In this document: one piece after another, positions 53,503 through 61,006 of the stretch | Numbering within the stretch: position 1 is the stretch's first letter | Layout of the letters: each line of letters starts with the position of its first letter | Translations under genes and position numbers: made by a program | The notes under the pieces: model-generated | Databases searched by the model: none | Told to the model about the DNA's origin: nothing | The model's input: only the letters and a program-made list of their open reading frames with translations | Source of the DNA: an uncultured Rhodospirillaceae bacterium | Lineage (GTDB): Bacteria; Pseudomonadota; Alphaproteobacteria; Rhodospirillales; Rhodospirillaceae | Direction: 5' to 3' | Assembly (NCBI GenBank): GCA_943787205.1 | Contig: CALSLN010000019.1 | Coordinates: forward strand, 1-61,006 | Length of the DNA stretch: 61,006 nt

Positions 53503-54570
53503 TTAGGAGGGGGAGACCAACTCGGCCGCTAGGGCGATGGCGTCTTCGATGCTCTTTGAATAACCGTCGCCACCGATTTCTTTCCATAAATCGGGAACGC
53601 TATTCAATCCATGACCGCCGAGCATAATCTTGACCGTCGGTCCGCATACGTCGCGCACATCCTTGACGGTACGCTTCAGGGTCCGCAATTGCGTGCTCAG
53701 TGCGATGGACAACAGCACTACATCGGCATTGTAGAATTTAATGGCGGCGGGTAACTCTGATCTTGGCATGTCAGAGCCCAAGAAGATTGTTCGCCACCCT
53801 TCGAACTCCATCAGATACGCAATCGTGCGAATGCCCATGTCGTGCGCATTTCCTGCAACGGACGCAGCAATGACGGTGTGTCCCCGATCAGGTTTGCGTG
53901 GAGCGCGGTGCGCCAAGACGGACATCAGGCGCTGTGTTGTTGATGTGAGTAAATGCTCTTCCGCGACGGAGACCTCATTTAAATGCCACAGTCGTCCAAC
54001 TTCAATTTGTGCGGGAAGCAACACACGCAGGTAAATATCCTGAATGACTATGCCTTCTTCCAACGCATCCAAAACAATTTGCATGCCCAACCAGATGTTT
54101 CCGGAAATCACAGCCTGAATGTAATGCAGCGCAACGCTGTCGCAGGTGTGCCGTGGATCTAAAGCCGAGTCCCACGCTGCCTCATCCTCGGTGTCGTTCA
54201 GGGCGAGGGCCTTATCAAAACAGGCGATAACCGTTGCTGCCATGTCCTCGGAAAGTACCGTCTCAATACCGAAACGCAGGCTCTCTAAGGTTCCGGATAG
54301 GTGGGTGGCATCTAAATTGCGCGCCGCCATAGCCTGTTTGGCCCAGCCGACGTGGTTGCTAAATATTTGAGGTTCTCCGGCCGAGACGGACTCTGAGAGT
54401 TCTGCGATCCGATCAAGAAAATGATCGGTCCAATGGTCTTGTGAATTTTCGCCAAACCGTGTCGTCATTTGCGGCGTATGCTCAAGCAAGTGTTGATAGG
54501 CGGCTTGAGAAATGGCCTTGCGGTTCTCAACCAGGGCTTCCGCACACAGGGTGTTGGGTTGGCTCATCAT
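53503..54570 (-). CDS. Cobalamin-binding protein with CarH light-sensor residues, no DNA-binding domain
   Basis: 355 residues, cytoplasmic. Residues 1-140 are helical and unrecognised. Residues about 145-215 form the cobalamin cap helices with RLWHLNEVSVAEEHLLT: Trp195, His196, Glu205 and His206, the W-H-x8-E-H set that in CarH shields AdoCbl and, after light, supplies the second His ligand. The Rossmann B12 domain follows, with NAHDMG (241-246), where the usual DxHxxG has Asn for Asp but keeps His243. There is no MerR HTH. ATG overlaps the RND pump stop (ATGA), so translation is coupled. Light sensing is inference. Confidence 0.88.
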   Translation of the reverse strand: MMSQPNTLCAEALVENRKAISQAAYQHLLEHTPQMTTRFGENSQDHWTDHFLDRIAELSESVSAGEPQIFSNHVGWAKQAMAARNLDATHLSGTLESLRFGIETVLSEDMAATVIACFDKALALNDTEDEAAWDSALDPRHTCDSVALHYIQAVISGNIWLGMQIVLDALEEGIVIQDIYLRVLLPAQIEVGRLWHLNEVSVAEEHLLTSTTQRLMSVLAHRAPRKPDRGHTVIAASVAGNAHDMGIRTIAYLMEFEGWRTIFLGSDMPRSELPAAIKFYNADVVLLSIALSTQLRTLKRTVKDVRDVCGPTVKIMLGGHGLNSVPDLWKEIGGDGYSKSIEDAIALAAELVSPS

Positions 54571-57500
54571 GACGACTCTTTGCTGTTTGCTGTGTCGGTG
54601 GTTGGATCCGCCTTACTTAACCGGCTTGTCTTGAAGTGAGTAAAGGTTTCATGGGCTGTCGTTGCCTTAACCCATTCAATGATTCCGCTCGTGATGCGCT
54701 TCAGTTTCTTATTGGCGTTCTCAATACCAACCAGAAAGGCTGGTAAGACAAAAAGCACAATGAGAGATCCGAACATCAACCCAAACCCGATAGAAATGAC
54801 CATTGGTTTTAGGAACTGTGCGTCTTCAGACGTCTCGAACAATAGGGGCAGAATGCCAGCGATGGTGGTGACGGATGTCAGCAACACGGGTCGCAATCTC
54901 CGGCATCCAGCTTCAACAGCCGCTTCAACGGCGGGCATTCCGTCCTCTCTTTTTTCTTTGAAATAGCTGACCAAAATAATCGAGCCGTTGATGACGATTC
55001 CCGATAACCCAAAGAAACCGAAGATAGAGAGCATCGTCACGTCAAACCCAAGAACCCAGTGACCGAATATGGCCCCGACAAGGCCGAAAGGAATGATGCT
55101 GATAACAGCGAGGGGCCAAACGTAGGATCCGAACACCCACGCGAGAATGATGTAGATGAGGACCATGGACAGCAGCATTGCGGTGCCAAGTCCGCCTGTG
55201 GTTTGAGCTTGGTTTTCGGCTTGCCCCCTGAACGAGGCTGCAATGCCGTATTTCGCAGTGAGGTCAGGTAACAGCGTTCTGGAGATTTGAGCCCGCACGG
55301 CGTTGGCGTTGTTTTGGGAAGAATCGACATCGCCCGTCACCCGCACGGCTAGCAATCCATTGCTATGCTTAAGCGAATCAAAGCCACGCTTATATCGCAA
55401 ATTGGCGACGTTCGAGAGAATTGCCGTTTGTCCGCCGGGCAACAGGATCGGTAGTGTGTCGAGAGACCGTAGGTTTTGGCGTTCTTGCTCGGCAAGCTTC
55501 ACGCGGACTTCAACCTCGTCGCCTTCGTCCTGGAATATTTGGACCAGTTCGCCGTCAAAATTTGCACGGAGCTGTTCACCCAGGGACTGTGCGGTCAGAC
55601 CAACGGCGCGACCAACAGGCGACAACTCAAAGATCAACTGCTCCTTACCGAAGGTCGTGTCATCACGCAGGCCACTCACGCCGGTGTATTGAGTCAGGGA
55701 GGACTGCAAATCCAGGGCGGCAGTTTTCAGCGTATCGGGATTGGAACCGGTCAATTGAACATCGATATCGGAACCGGGTGGGCCGCCGCGTTGATTAAGG
55801 ATCAGAAAAGATTCAAGTCCAGGAACATTCTCAACTTGGCGTCGCCAGTTTCTTATGAGTTCGCCGTTACTCCAATCGCGCTCGTCTGGCGGAGTCAACT
55901 CAACCAGAATCTGACCGACATTAGAGCCTGTGCTCCCCCGCCCTTGACGTCCGACGTTAACAACGACGAGACGAATGAGATCTTCGCCAGAGGCTTTTTC
56001 TGCTGCGTAGAGTCCTTTGACTGCATCATCTAGGAAGTCGTTAACGCGCACTTCCGGTGCCCCGGCGACGAACCTGGCATTGGCAGACAGTGTGGTGCCG
56101 TCCGGCTGTGGGAAGAAGGAGAACCCAACCAACCCACCGCCGAGCAGACCGACAATAAGAATCATGCCCGAAAGGGCGAGGCTCAAGGCAATACTGAGAT
56201 GCCCAACGGACCACTCCACAGATTTTTTGAACCAGCCATCGCGAAAGCGAGCAAAGGCGACGTCGATCGTCCGCCGATAGGCCGGAACGGGACGCTTCGC
56301 CGTGCCCATGAGCGAGTGTTTGAGGTGACCAGGCAAAACGATAAAGCACTCGATGAGCGAGGCCATGACCACGCACATCACGATCAACGGAATGGCAAAC
56401 AGGATACTTCCCGTCGTTCCACCCAGCAAAATCAACGGCAGAAAGGCAGCGATGGTCGTCAATGATGCGGCAAGAACCGGGGCGAACATTCTGGTGGCGG
56501 CTTTTTCCGCTGCTGCGCCAGGGCCGGCACCATTTTGGTAGAGCGTGACGGCTTCTTCACCGACGATGATGGCATCGTCGACAATGAAGCCGACGGTCAT
56601 AACCATGGCGAACAGGGTCATGATGTTGATCGTCCCACCGGCGATGTTCAAGGCCATCAAAGCGGCGAGGATGGAAACTGGAATTCCCACGGCGACCCAA
56701 AAGGCGACGCGCCCGTTGAGGAAGATGTAGAGGACGAGCAGGACGAGAGCCAGGCCGGACAGTGCGTTTTCAACCATGAGGTCAATCCGAGCGTCGACTG
56801 TTTTCCAGGTCTCAGAGTAGACCGCGATTTCAACGTTCGGCGGCAGGTCCGTTCTCGTTGACTCAACCCAGTTCGTAAGCCGGTTCGCAATTTGTATGGC
56901 GTCCTCTTGCTCAGATCGGCTGACTGAAATTTCTACGGCGGGCCGGTTATCAATAATGATGCGTGTTTGTTCTGGGCGGGGCTGACGTTCGACTTGAGCG
57001 ATGTCACCGAGCCTGACAAAGCCGCCCTGTTCATCGGCGATAATTGGTAAACGCGCAAAACTTTGAGCATCCCGGGCTTGATCCAAACTTCTCAGTTGCC
57101 GGGCGACGTCCTGCTGCCCAACGGTCCCTGCAGGAACATCTAAGCTGGCGCTTCGCACGCGTGTGGCGATATCCCCCAGAGACAGGCCTAATTCACCAAG
57201 GCGTTGGGCCGATAGCTCAATCGATATTTCTTCCTCGGGTAGGCCAGCAACCTCAAGGCGGGATAAGCCGCGCGCGCGCAGCTCACGTTCGAATTGTTTG
57301 ACGAGGGGACGTAGCTGATACAGGTCGGGCCCGCTGACCACGAGTTTGGCAACTGGCTCACTCCGGCTGAAGACAGAAATGCGCGGCTCTTCAGCGGTCA
57401 ACGGTAGGTTGCGGATTTGTGCGACAACCTCTTTCGTTTGGTCGAGCGCTTGTCCGATATCGATGTCTTCGGGGAACTCGATGTCCACTTGCGCCAACCC

Positions 57501-57761
57501 GTCCCGCGATGTGGAGCTTAATGACGTTAATTCGTCCAGGGCCACAAGCTGGTCTTCTAGGGGTTGGGTAATCGCGGCTTCTACATCTTCTGCCGTACTT
57601 CCGGGCCAGACAACCTGGATGGAGACCACGTTCAGTTGAAAGGTTGGCATCACCTGCCGGGTCAACTGACCAGACGCCCAAATTCCAGCCAGGATCATAA
57701 CGACCATGGCGAGGTTGGGGGCTACGGGGTGACGCACAAATGTCTGGATCAGCTTCGTCAT
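54567..57761 (-). CDS. RND efflux pump permease, AcrB/HAE1 family
   Basis: 1064 residues, full length, with the expected twelve membrane helices and two large periplasmic loops. The proton-relay pair is in GFIVDDAIIVGEEAV, as in AcrB helix 4. It exports hydrophobic or amphipathic compounds through the inner membrane, working with the adaptor 35 bases upstream and an outer-membrane channel not present here. The stop overlaps the start of the B12-sensor gene. The C-terminal tail (about 40 residues) is longer than usual and hydrophilic. Confidence 0.95.
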   Translation of the reverse strand: MTKLIQTFVRHPVAPNLAMVVMILAGIWASGQLTRQVMPTFQLNVVSIQVVWPGSTAEDVEAAITQPLEDQLVALDELTSLSSTSRDGLAQVDIEFPEDIDIGQALDQTKEVVAQIRNLPLTAEEPRISVFSRSEPVAKLVVSGPDLYQLRPLVKQFERELRARGLSRLEVAGLPEEEISIELSAQRLGELGLSLGDIATRVRSASLDVPAGTVGQQDVARQLRSLDQARDAQSFARLPIIADEQGGFVRLGDIAQVERQPRPEQTRIIIDNRPAVEISVSRSEQEDAIQIANRLTNWVESTRTDLPPNVEIAVYSETWKTVDARIDLMVENALSGLALVLLVLYIFLNGRVAFWVAVGIPVSILAALMALNIAGGTINIMTLFAMVMTVGFIVDDAIIVGEEAVTLYQNGAGPGAAAEKAATRMFAPVLAASLTTIAAFLPLILLGGTTGSILFAIPLIVMCVVMASLIECFIVLPGHLKHSLMGTAKRPVPAYRRTIDVAFARFRDGWFKKSVEWSVGHLSIALSLALSGMILIVGLLGGGLVGFSFFPQPDGTTLSANARFVAGAPEVRVNDFLDDAVKGLYAAEKASGEDLIRLVVVNVGRQGRGSTGSNVGQILVELTPPDERDWSNGELIRNWRRQVENVPGLESFLILNQRGGPPGSDIDVQLTGSNPDTLKTAALDLQSSLTQYTGVSGLRDDTTFGKEQLIFELSPVGRAVGLTAQSLGEQLRANFDGELVQIFQDEGDEVEVRVKLAEQERQNLRSLDTLPILLPGGQTAILSNVANLRYKRGFDSLKHSNGLLAVRVTGDVDSSQNNANAVRAQISRTLLPDLTAKYGIAASFRGQAENQAQTTGGLGTAMLLSMVLIYIILAWVFGSYVWPLAVISIIPFGLVGAIFGHWVLGFDVTMLSIFGFFGLSGIVINGSIILVSYFKEKREDGMPAVEAAVEAGCRRLRPVLLTSVTTIAGILPLLFETSEDAQFLKPMVISIGFGLMFGSLIVLFVLPAFLVGIENANKKLKRITSGIIEWVKATTAHETFTHFKTSRLSKADPTTDTANSKESS

Positions 57762-57796
57762 AAAAAGGTCGTGCCTTTAGAGTTTGCGGTGGCGGT

Positions 57797-59134
57797 TTAC
57801 TCGCCGCTACGTGTATTCGATGCCGTCGGAACTGGGGCGCTGGTTGGGTCTTGTTTTGCAATTTTCACAAGAAGACCGTCAGCCGCATTGGCTATTTTCG
57901 TTACGATGATTGTGTCGCTATTGGTCAACTCTGGAGAGCGGATGATCACTTCCGTACTGCCGTCTTCCAGGGCCCTTTCTCCGACGCGTTGCACATCGAC
58001 TTTCTTCATGCGGTCATTCAAGACTTTATAAATTCGGTTCCGCCCATACACGGCTTCAGCAGTTACGGCGACGACGCCAGTTTCCCCTGGCAGCTGAAGC
58101 AAAACACGCACCGTGCTGCCCAAGCGCAGACCGATCGGCGGTGTATTAAACCCGATAAAGCTATCGACACCGCCGCTGCCTTCTCTGATGAGGCCAGAGA
58201 CCCGGGTGATGCGACCCATCACTGTTCCGTTATCAATTTGAACCGCGGCCGTTATAGCGTCCTCAGTCCGAAGGCCTTGATTGATCGACTGCACATAGTT
58301 GGCGGGGACTTGAGTTCGAACTTCGATTGAACTTGGGTTCTGTAATCGCATTAGGCTGTCACCAACACGCACGCGATCACCCTCGGAGACTTGAATCCCA
58401 GAGACGATGCCATCGAATGGGGCCAAGACGCGGGTTCGGGCAACATCCAAAGCGGCTTGGTCATGGAGGGCTTCTGCCCGTTCCAATTGGGCTTGCCGTT
58501 CATTGAGTCGAATCCGACTTTCCTCAAGGGCGAGGTCGGACCGGTTGAGGGACAATTGCGCCCGCTTTAGGTTTTCGGTGGCGTTCTCAAAATCCGATCG
58601 CGACAGGCGCCCCAGATCTAATAGTTCTTTCGCGCGGTCAAAGCGGGTTTGGGCAATGCCCAAAAGGTCTTTTTCCTGTTCGAGGGCGATCCGGTTGATT
58701 TCGATTTGCCGGTCCGCAAATGAGGATTGCGCTTCTATTTCAAGAATGTCGGCTTGTCTCTGCCGTAAGGTCAGCGTCGCATCCCGGTCATCGAGGACGA
58801 CCAGCAACTGGCCTTCTAGAACGGTTTCGCCGTCTCGTACGGGTACATCATTAACCGTCGCTTCAATTCCTGCGCTCAGGTCTGCATCCTGGGGGGACTG
58901 GACGCTCCCGAAGAGTTCTAAGGTTGGGTTGATCGTGCGGTAGTCAACGCGCTGCACATCGACGATCCAGGCCCTCTCCGCGCGTGGCGCAGGAACATCC
59001 CGTGGGCGAGCCAGGATCATCACGGCGGTGATGAGCAGGGCCGTGCTGAGAATGACCAGCGGCAGCCTGCCTTTGATCAGCGGCCAAAGTTTGTCTTTGG
59101 CGAACGCGGACAATGTGTTGGATAATTTTTTCAT
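57797..59134 (-). CDS. RND periplasmic adaptor (membrane-fusion protein)
   Basis: 445 residues with one N-terminal membrane anchor (LPLVILSTALLITAVMIL), lipoyl-like halves around a long coiled coil (about 125-225, rich in Glu/Arg/Gln) and the beta-barrel domain with VLAPFDGIVSGIQVSEGDRV. This is the HlyD/AcrA layout. It is first in the minus-strand run adaptor, pump, B12 protein. No outer-membrane factor gene is found in the window. Confidence 0.93.
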   Translation of the reverse strand: MKKLSNTLSAFAKDKLWPLIKGRLPLVILSTALLITAVMILARPRDVPAPRAERAWIVDVQRVDYRTINPTLELFGSVQSPQDADLSAGIEATVNDVPVRDGETVLEGQLLVVLDDRDATLTLRQRQADILEIEAQSSFADRQIEINRIALEQEKDLLGIAQTRFDRAKELLDLGRLSRSDFENATENLKRAQLSLNRSDLALEESRIRLNERQAQLERAEALHDQAALDVARTRVLAPFDGIVSGIQVSEGDRVRVGDSLMRLQNPSSIEVRTQVPANYVQSINQGLRTEDAITAAVQIDNGTVMGRITRVSGLIREGSGGVDSFIGFNTPPIGLRLGSTVRVLLQLPGETGVVAVTAEAVYGRNRIYKVLNDRMKKVDVQRVGERALEDGSTEVIIRSPELTNSDTIIVTKIANAADGLLVKIAKQDPTSAPVPTASNTRSGE

Positions 59135-59441
59135 GAGGTGCTTCTAAGTATCCATGCGCTTTGTAGTCTTGTTCAGACTACTGCACTCTTTACGCGCTAA
59201 AGATTGTTTCAGATCAAAATTATCTGTCGCCGCACCGGCCCGAGGGAAAGAGTACCAAAATACGGTGTTTTTATCAAAGTATCCCCTGAAGCCTTGCTAG
59301 GGCTTAATGGCGGACATCGACGGCGCGATAGAGGGGTAATGGGTTGGGTGCTTTAAAAGGCTGTACTTAAAGTGTCTGTTCAATAAGTATTTCTGTTTGT
59401 AGTTTTACGTACCGATATTACTCTGGCTTTTGGAAGAGGCA
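59135..59441. other. Intergenic stretch with promoter and orphan repeat
   Basis: About 300 bases upstream of the RND operon. It should contain the operon promoter on the minus strand. It also contains the DUF1838-tail repeat at 59307-59339. I see no RNA gene and no clear -10/-35 pair. Confidence 0.35.
59307..59339 (+). repeat. Orphan copy of the DUF1838 gene 3' end (short)
   Basis: Encodes MADIDGAIEG and a stop, in near-identity to the end of the DUF1838 gene at 53468-53498. There is no DUF1838 frame upstream of it, so it is a fragment. Confidence 0.75.
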
Positions 59442-59873
59442 TTGAACAGTACAGTCCGTACCGTAGTGGCATTTCTAGTGGCGCCATTATCATTTGGCGT
59501 TCTGTGTGTACTGGCAGCGCTTTTTTTGCAGCCGTCGATTAGTGAAGGCATATGGATGCTACAGTTTACTGCGATGGTTGGTTATCCGGTGGCCATATTC
59601 CTTGGCATACCAGCATATCTAATTCTCTCGAAATTAAAGCGAACGAGCCTCGTAAACTTTTTATTTGCGTCACTTATCCCATCGCTAGTTGTCATATCCC
59701 TTTTTGTTATTTTACCGTCTTACTTTGATGGCAGGAATGGGTTTTTGTCAGAATTATTGCATCCTGCTCGCCGTGTGCAGATGTTCCTTATCTTTCTTGC
59801 ATGTGTATTTACGGTGTTGTCTTTCTGGCTTATCGCTAGACCAGACAAAGCCGTCAGGCCATCGACGGACTAA
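59442..59873 (+). CDS. Small polytopic membrane protein
   Basis: About 143 residues with four hydrophobic segments and a short basic C-terminus. TTG 59442 has GGAAGAGG just upstream; TTG 59430 in frame is another choice. I do not recognise it. It is bracketed by two fragments of the DUF1838 3' end, which suggests the gene arrived or was trapped by a local duplication. AT-richer than its neighbours by eye. Confidence 0.6.
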   Translation: MNSTVRTVVAFLVAPLSFGVLCVLAALFLQPSISEGIWMLQFTAMVGYPVAIFLGIPAYLILSKLKRTSLVNFLFASLIPSLVVISLFVILPSYFDGRNGFLSELLHPARRVQMFLIFLACVFTVLSFWLIARPDKAVRPSTD

Positions 59874-59891
59874 TCGGAGGCTAGCGATATA

Positions 59892-59960
59892 TGGCGCAGA
59901 TTTATGGAAGACCAGCACCCCGACATCATGGCCGACATCGACGGCGCGATTGAGGGGTAG
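59892..59960 (+). repeat. Orphan copy of the DUF1838 gene 3' end (longer)
   Basis: Encodes WRRFMEDQHPDIMADIDGA-IEG and a stop, matching WRGFMADQHPDIMADIDGA-IEG at the end of 52647-53498. Codon-level differences (for example CAG for CAA) show it is a diverged copy from a paralogue. Confidence 0.8.
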
Positions 59961-60009
59961 GGGTAAGGCAGGATGAAATGGCTGTCGGTAAGATGAGTTA
60001 GGACGCCGA

Positions 60010-60216
60010 ATGAAAAAGCGCAAGGTTCTAGAGATTTTTGGTAATCTTCTATTCGGTGTAGTGGCTGCAGTTTCCGCGGTAATCTTTGTCCCGCGATTGA
60101 TGGATATTGATGACCCGATATTTACGTGGTCAATCGCAATATTTTTCGTAGTGATTTGTATTGTCGGTTTCGTTCAGGGCTATTTGAGAGGGAATAAAGA
60201 GCCAAGGGATGATTGA
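60010..60216 (+). CDS. Small two-helix membrane protein
   Basis: 68 residues, with two hydrophobic segments (GNLLFGVVAAVSAVIFV and WSIAIFFVVICIVGFV) and charged ends. It is a likely inner-membrane hairpin. Family unknown; the short length keeps confidence moderate. Confidence 0.55.
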   Translation: MKKRKVLEIFGNLLFGVVAAVSAVIFVPRLMDIDDPIFTWSIAIFFVVICIVGFVQGYLRGNKEPRDD

Positions 60217-60503
60217 TGGTGCAGGAGGGTCGTGTGGGGTGTGACGATTTTGAAACCTAATATTTTTCAACAAATTGAAGTGCATAAGCGCCGAGCCTAA
60301 ACCATACTCGTTTGTATATTTTTTAGTGGGTTGGTTTCACGGCATAATTTTTTGAAAACCCCGTGGTGCATGGGCTCGAACCGAGCAAAATCCGATTTTT
60401 CTTTTTTTGCCTGTGACGGAGACGTGATTTCGAGTCCCATTTTGTAGTGTTGTTCCGCTCTTCTTTTCTTGCCAAGGTGCCTCCAACGTGATGGAGAATT
60501 TTG

Positions 60504-61006
60504 ATGGGTAAAGTTTACGATCAGATCGATGACCGCATTCGGGAGTGGATCGATCAGCAGCAGATGTTTTTTGTCGCCACAGCGCCAAAATCCGATGAAG
60601 GTTTGGTCAATGTGTCCCCCAAGGGGCTTGATACCTTTCGGGTGCTGGATGACCACACCGTTGCCTATCTCGATTACGGCGGCAGTGGCATTGAGACCGT
60701 CGCCCACGTGCGGGAGAACGGTCGGATTGTCATCATGCTGTGTGCCTTCCGTGGGCCGCCGGTGATCTATCGCTTTCACGGCACTGGAGAGATCGTCACG
60801 CCCAACGATGCAGGGTATGAGGCGCTGGCCAGTCAGTTTGATCTGAGCTTTGTCGGTGTGCGGGCGATTATCAAAGTGAACGTGACTCGCATCTCAGACT
60901 CTTGCGGATGGGGCGTTCCCCTTTATGAGTTCGAAGGCCAGCGAGAGGTTTCCCCTAAGTACGTGCAGCAGCGCGGCGGTGATCACATTCGCAATTACTT
61001 TATTGA
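60504..61006 (+). CDS. Pyridoxamine-5'-phosphate-oxidase-like protein, 3' end outside window
   Basis: Open from ATG 60504 to the last base, 167 codons. GGAG precedes the start. The start is MGKVYDQIDDRIREWIDQQQ, then FFVATAP, NVSPKGLDTFRV, YLDYGGSGIET and IYRFHGTGEI, the order of the split-barrel flavin-binding PNPOx-like family. Such proteins bind FMN or F420 and reduce small substrates; the enzyme is not specified by sequence. The C-terminus lies beyond the window. Confidence 0.85.
   Translation, partial: MGKVYDQIDDRIREWIDQQQMFFVATAPKSDEGLVNVSPKGLDTFRVLDDHTVAYLDYGGSGIETVAHVRENGRIVIMLCAFRGPPVIYRFHGTGEIVTPNDAGYEALASQFDLSFVGVRAIIKVNVTRISDSCGWGVPLYEFEGQREVSPKYVQQRGGDHIRNYFI

Noticed and set aside
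1..61006. CRISPR arrays, rRNA genes, toxin-antitoxin or phage structural genes
   Set aside because: I saw no regularly spaced repeats, no rRNA sequence and no gene with such domains.

Overview
The window looks like a chromosomal segment of a free-living, probably aquatic Gram-negative bacterium, most likely an alphaproteobacterium. It has a TonB-dependent receptor, a porin start, an RND efflux pair, several Tat and Sec export signals, periplasmic cytochrome c and a tRNA-Glu gene. The taxonomic call is inference from gene families; there is no rRNA or marker phylogeny here.

Layout. Bases 1-3479 hold the 3' part of recJ, an exported protein with two HdeA-like repeats, a GNAT acetyltransferase and tRNA-Glu(TTC). 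Bases 3480-10068 are a scarred accessory zone: a relic downstream of the tRNA, the tail of an IS6-family transposase, two direct copies of a 1512-bp IS3-family element, a small fragment between them (fasciclin protein, membrane protein, DCC-family oxidoreductase, SDR), and a porin gene cut off by the second copy. Bases 10548-33138 are mostly intact genes: a Tat-exported flavoprotein beside a frameshifted triheme cytochrome c; a glyoxalase/alpha-beta hydrolase pair; an OppA-like binding protein; a four-module diguanylate cyclase; a four-gene run (TonB receptor, HdeA-like protein, class I glutamine amidotransferase, DUF1838); an MBL hydrolase/arsC/phosphatase run; a carbonic anhydrase next to a half-length SbtA transporter with SbtB; an MFS pump; and hisC.

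Bases 33373-44716 form a catabolic-looking island: a haloalkane dehalogenase with all five expected catalytic residues, a frameshifted CpcT/CpeT-like protein, an FAD oxidase, a tandem alpha/beta hydrolase without serine nucleophiles, an IclR regulator, decayed flavin reductase and FAD monooxygenase genes, a maleate-isomerase-like protein and a PuuE-like deacetylase. A third, inverted, identical IS copy (44786-46297) follows and abuts the 3' part of a SpoIIE-type phosphatase. Bases 47125-61006 hold an aldehyde dehydrogenase, a DUF3095 cyclase-like protein, a GNAT protein, an amidohydrolase fused to an NAD(P)-binding domain, a second DUF1838 protein, and an operon of an RND adaptor, an RND pump and a cobalamin-binding protein with the CarH light-sensor residues. 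Two orphan repeats of the DUF1838 C-terminus, small membrane proteins and the start of a pyridoxamine-phosphate-oxidase-like gene follow.

The strongest candidate for an undescribed system is the operon at 53503-59134. A B12 photosensor-like protein without a DNA-binding domain is translationally coupled to an RND efflux pump. Other second-look items are the alpha/beta hydrolases with His or Gly at the nucleophile position, the half-size SbtA with SbtB, and the amidohydrolase-Rossmann lipoprotein fusion. The three TSD-less IS copies and the many frameshifts point to a genome undergoing rearrangement and gene decay; some single-base shifts could instead be sequence errors.
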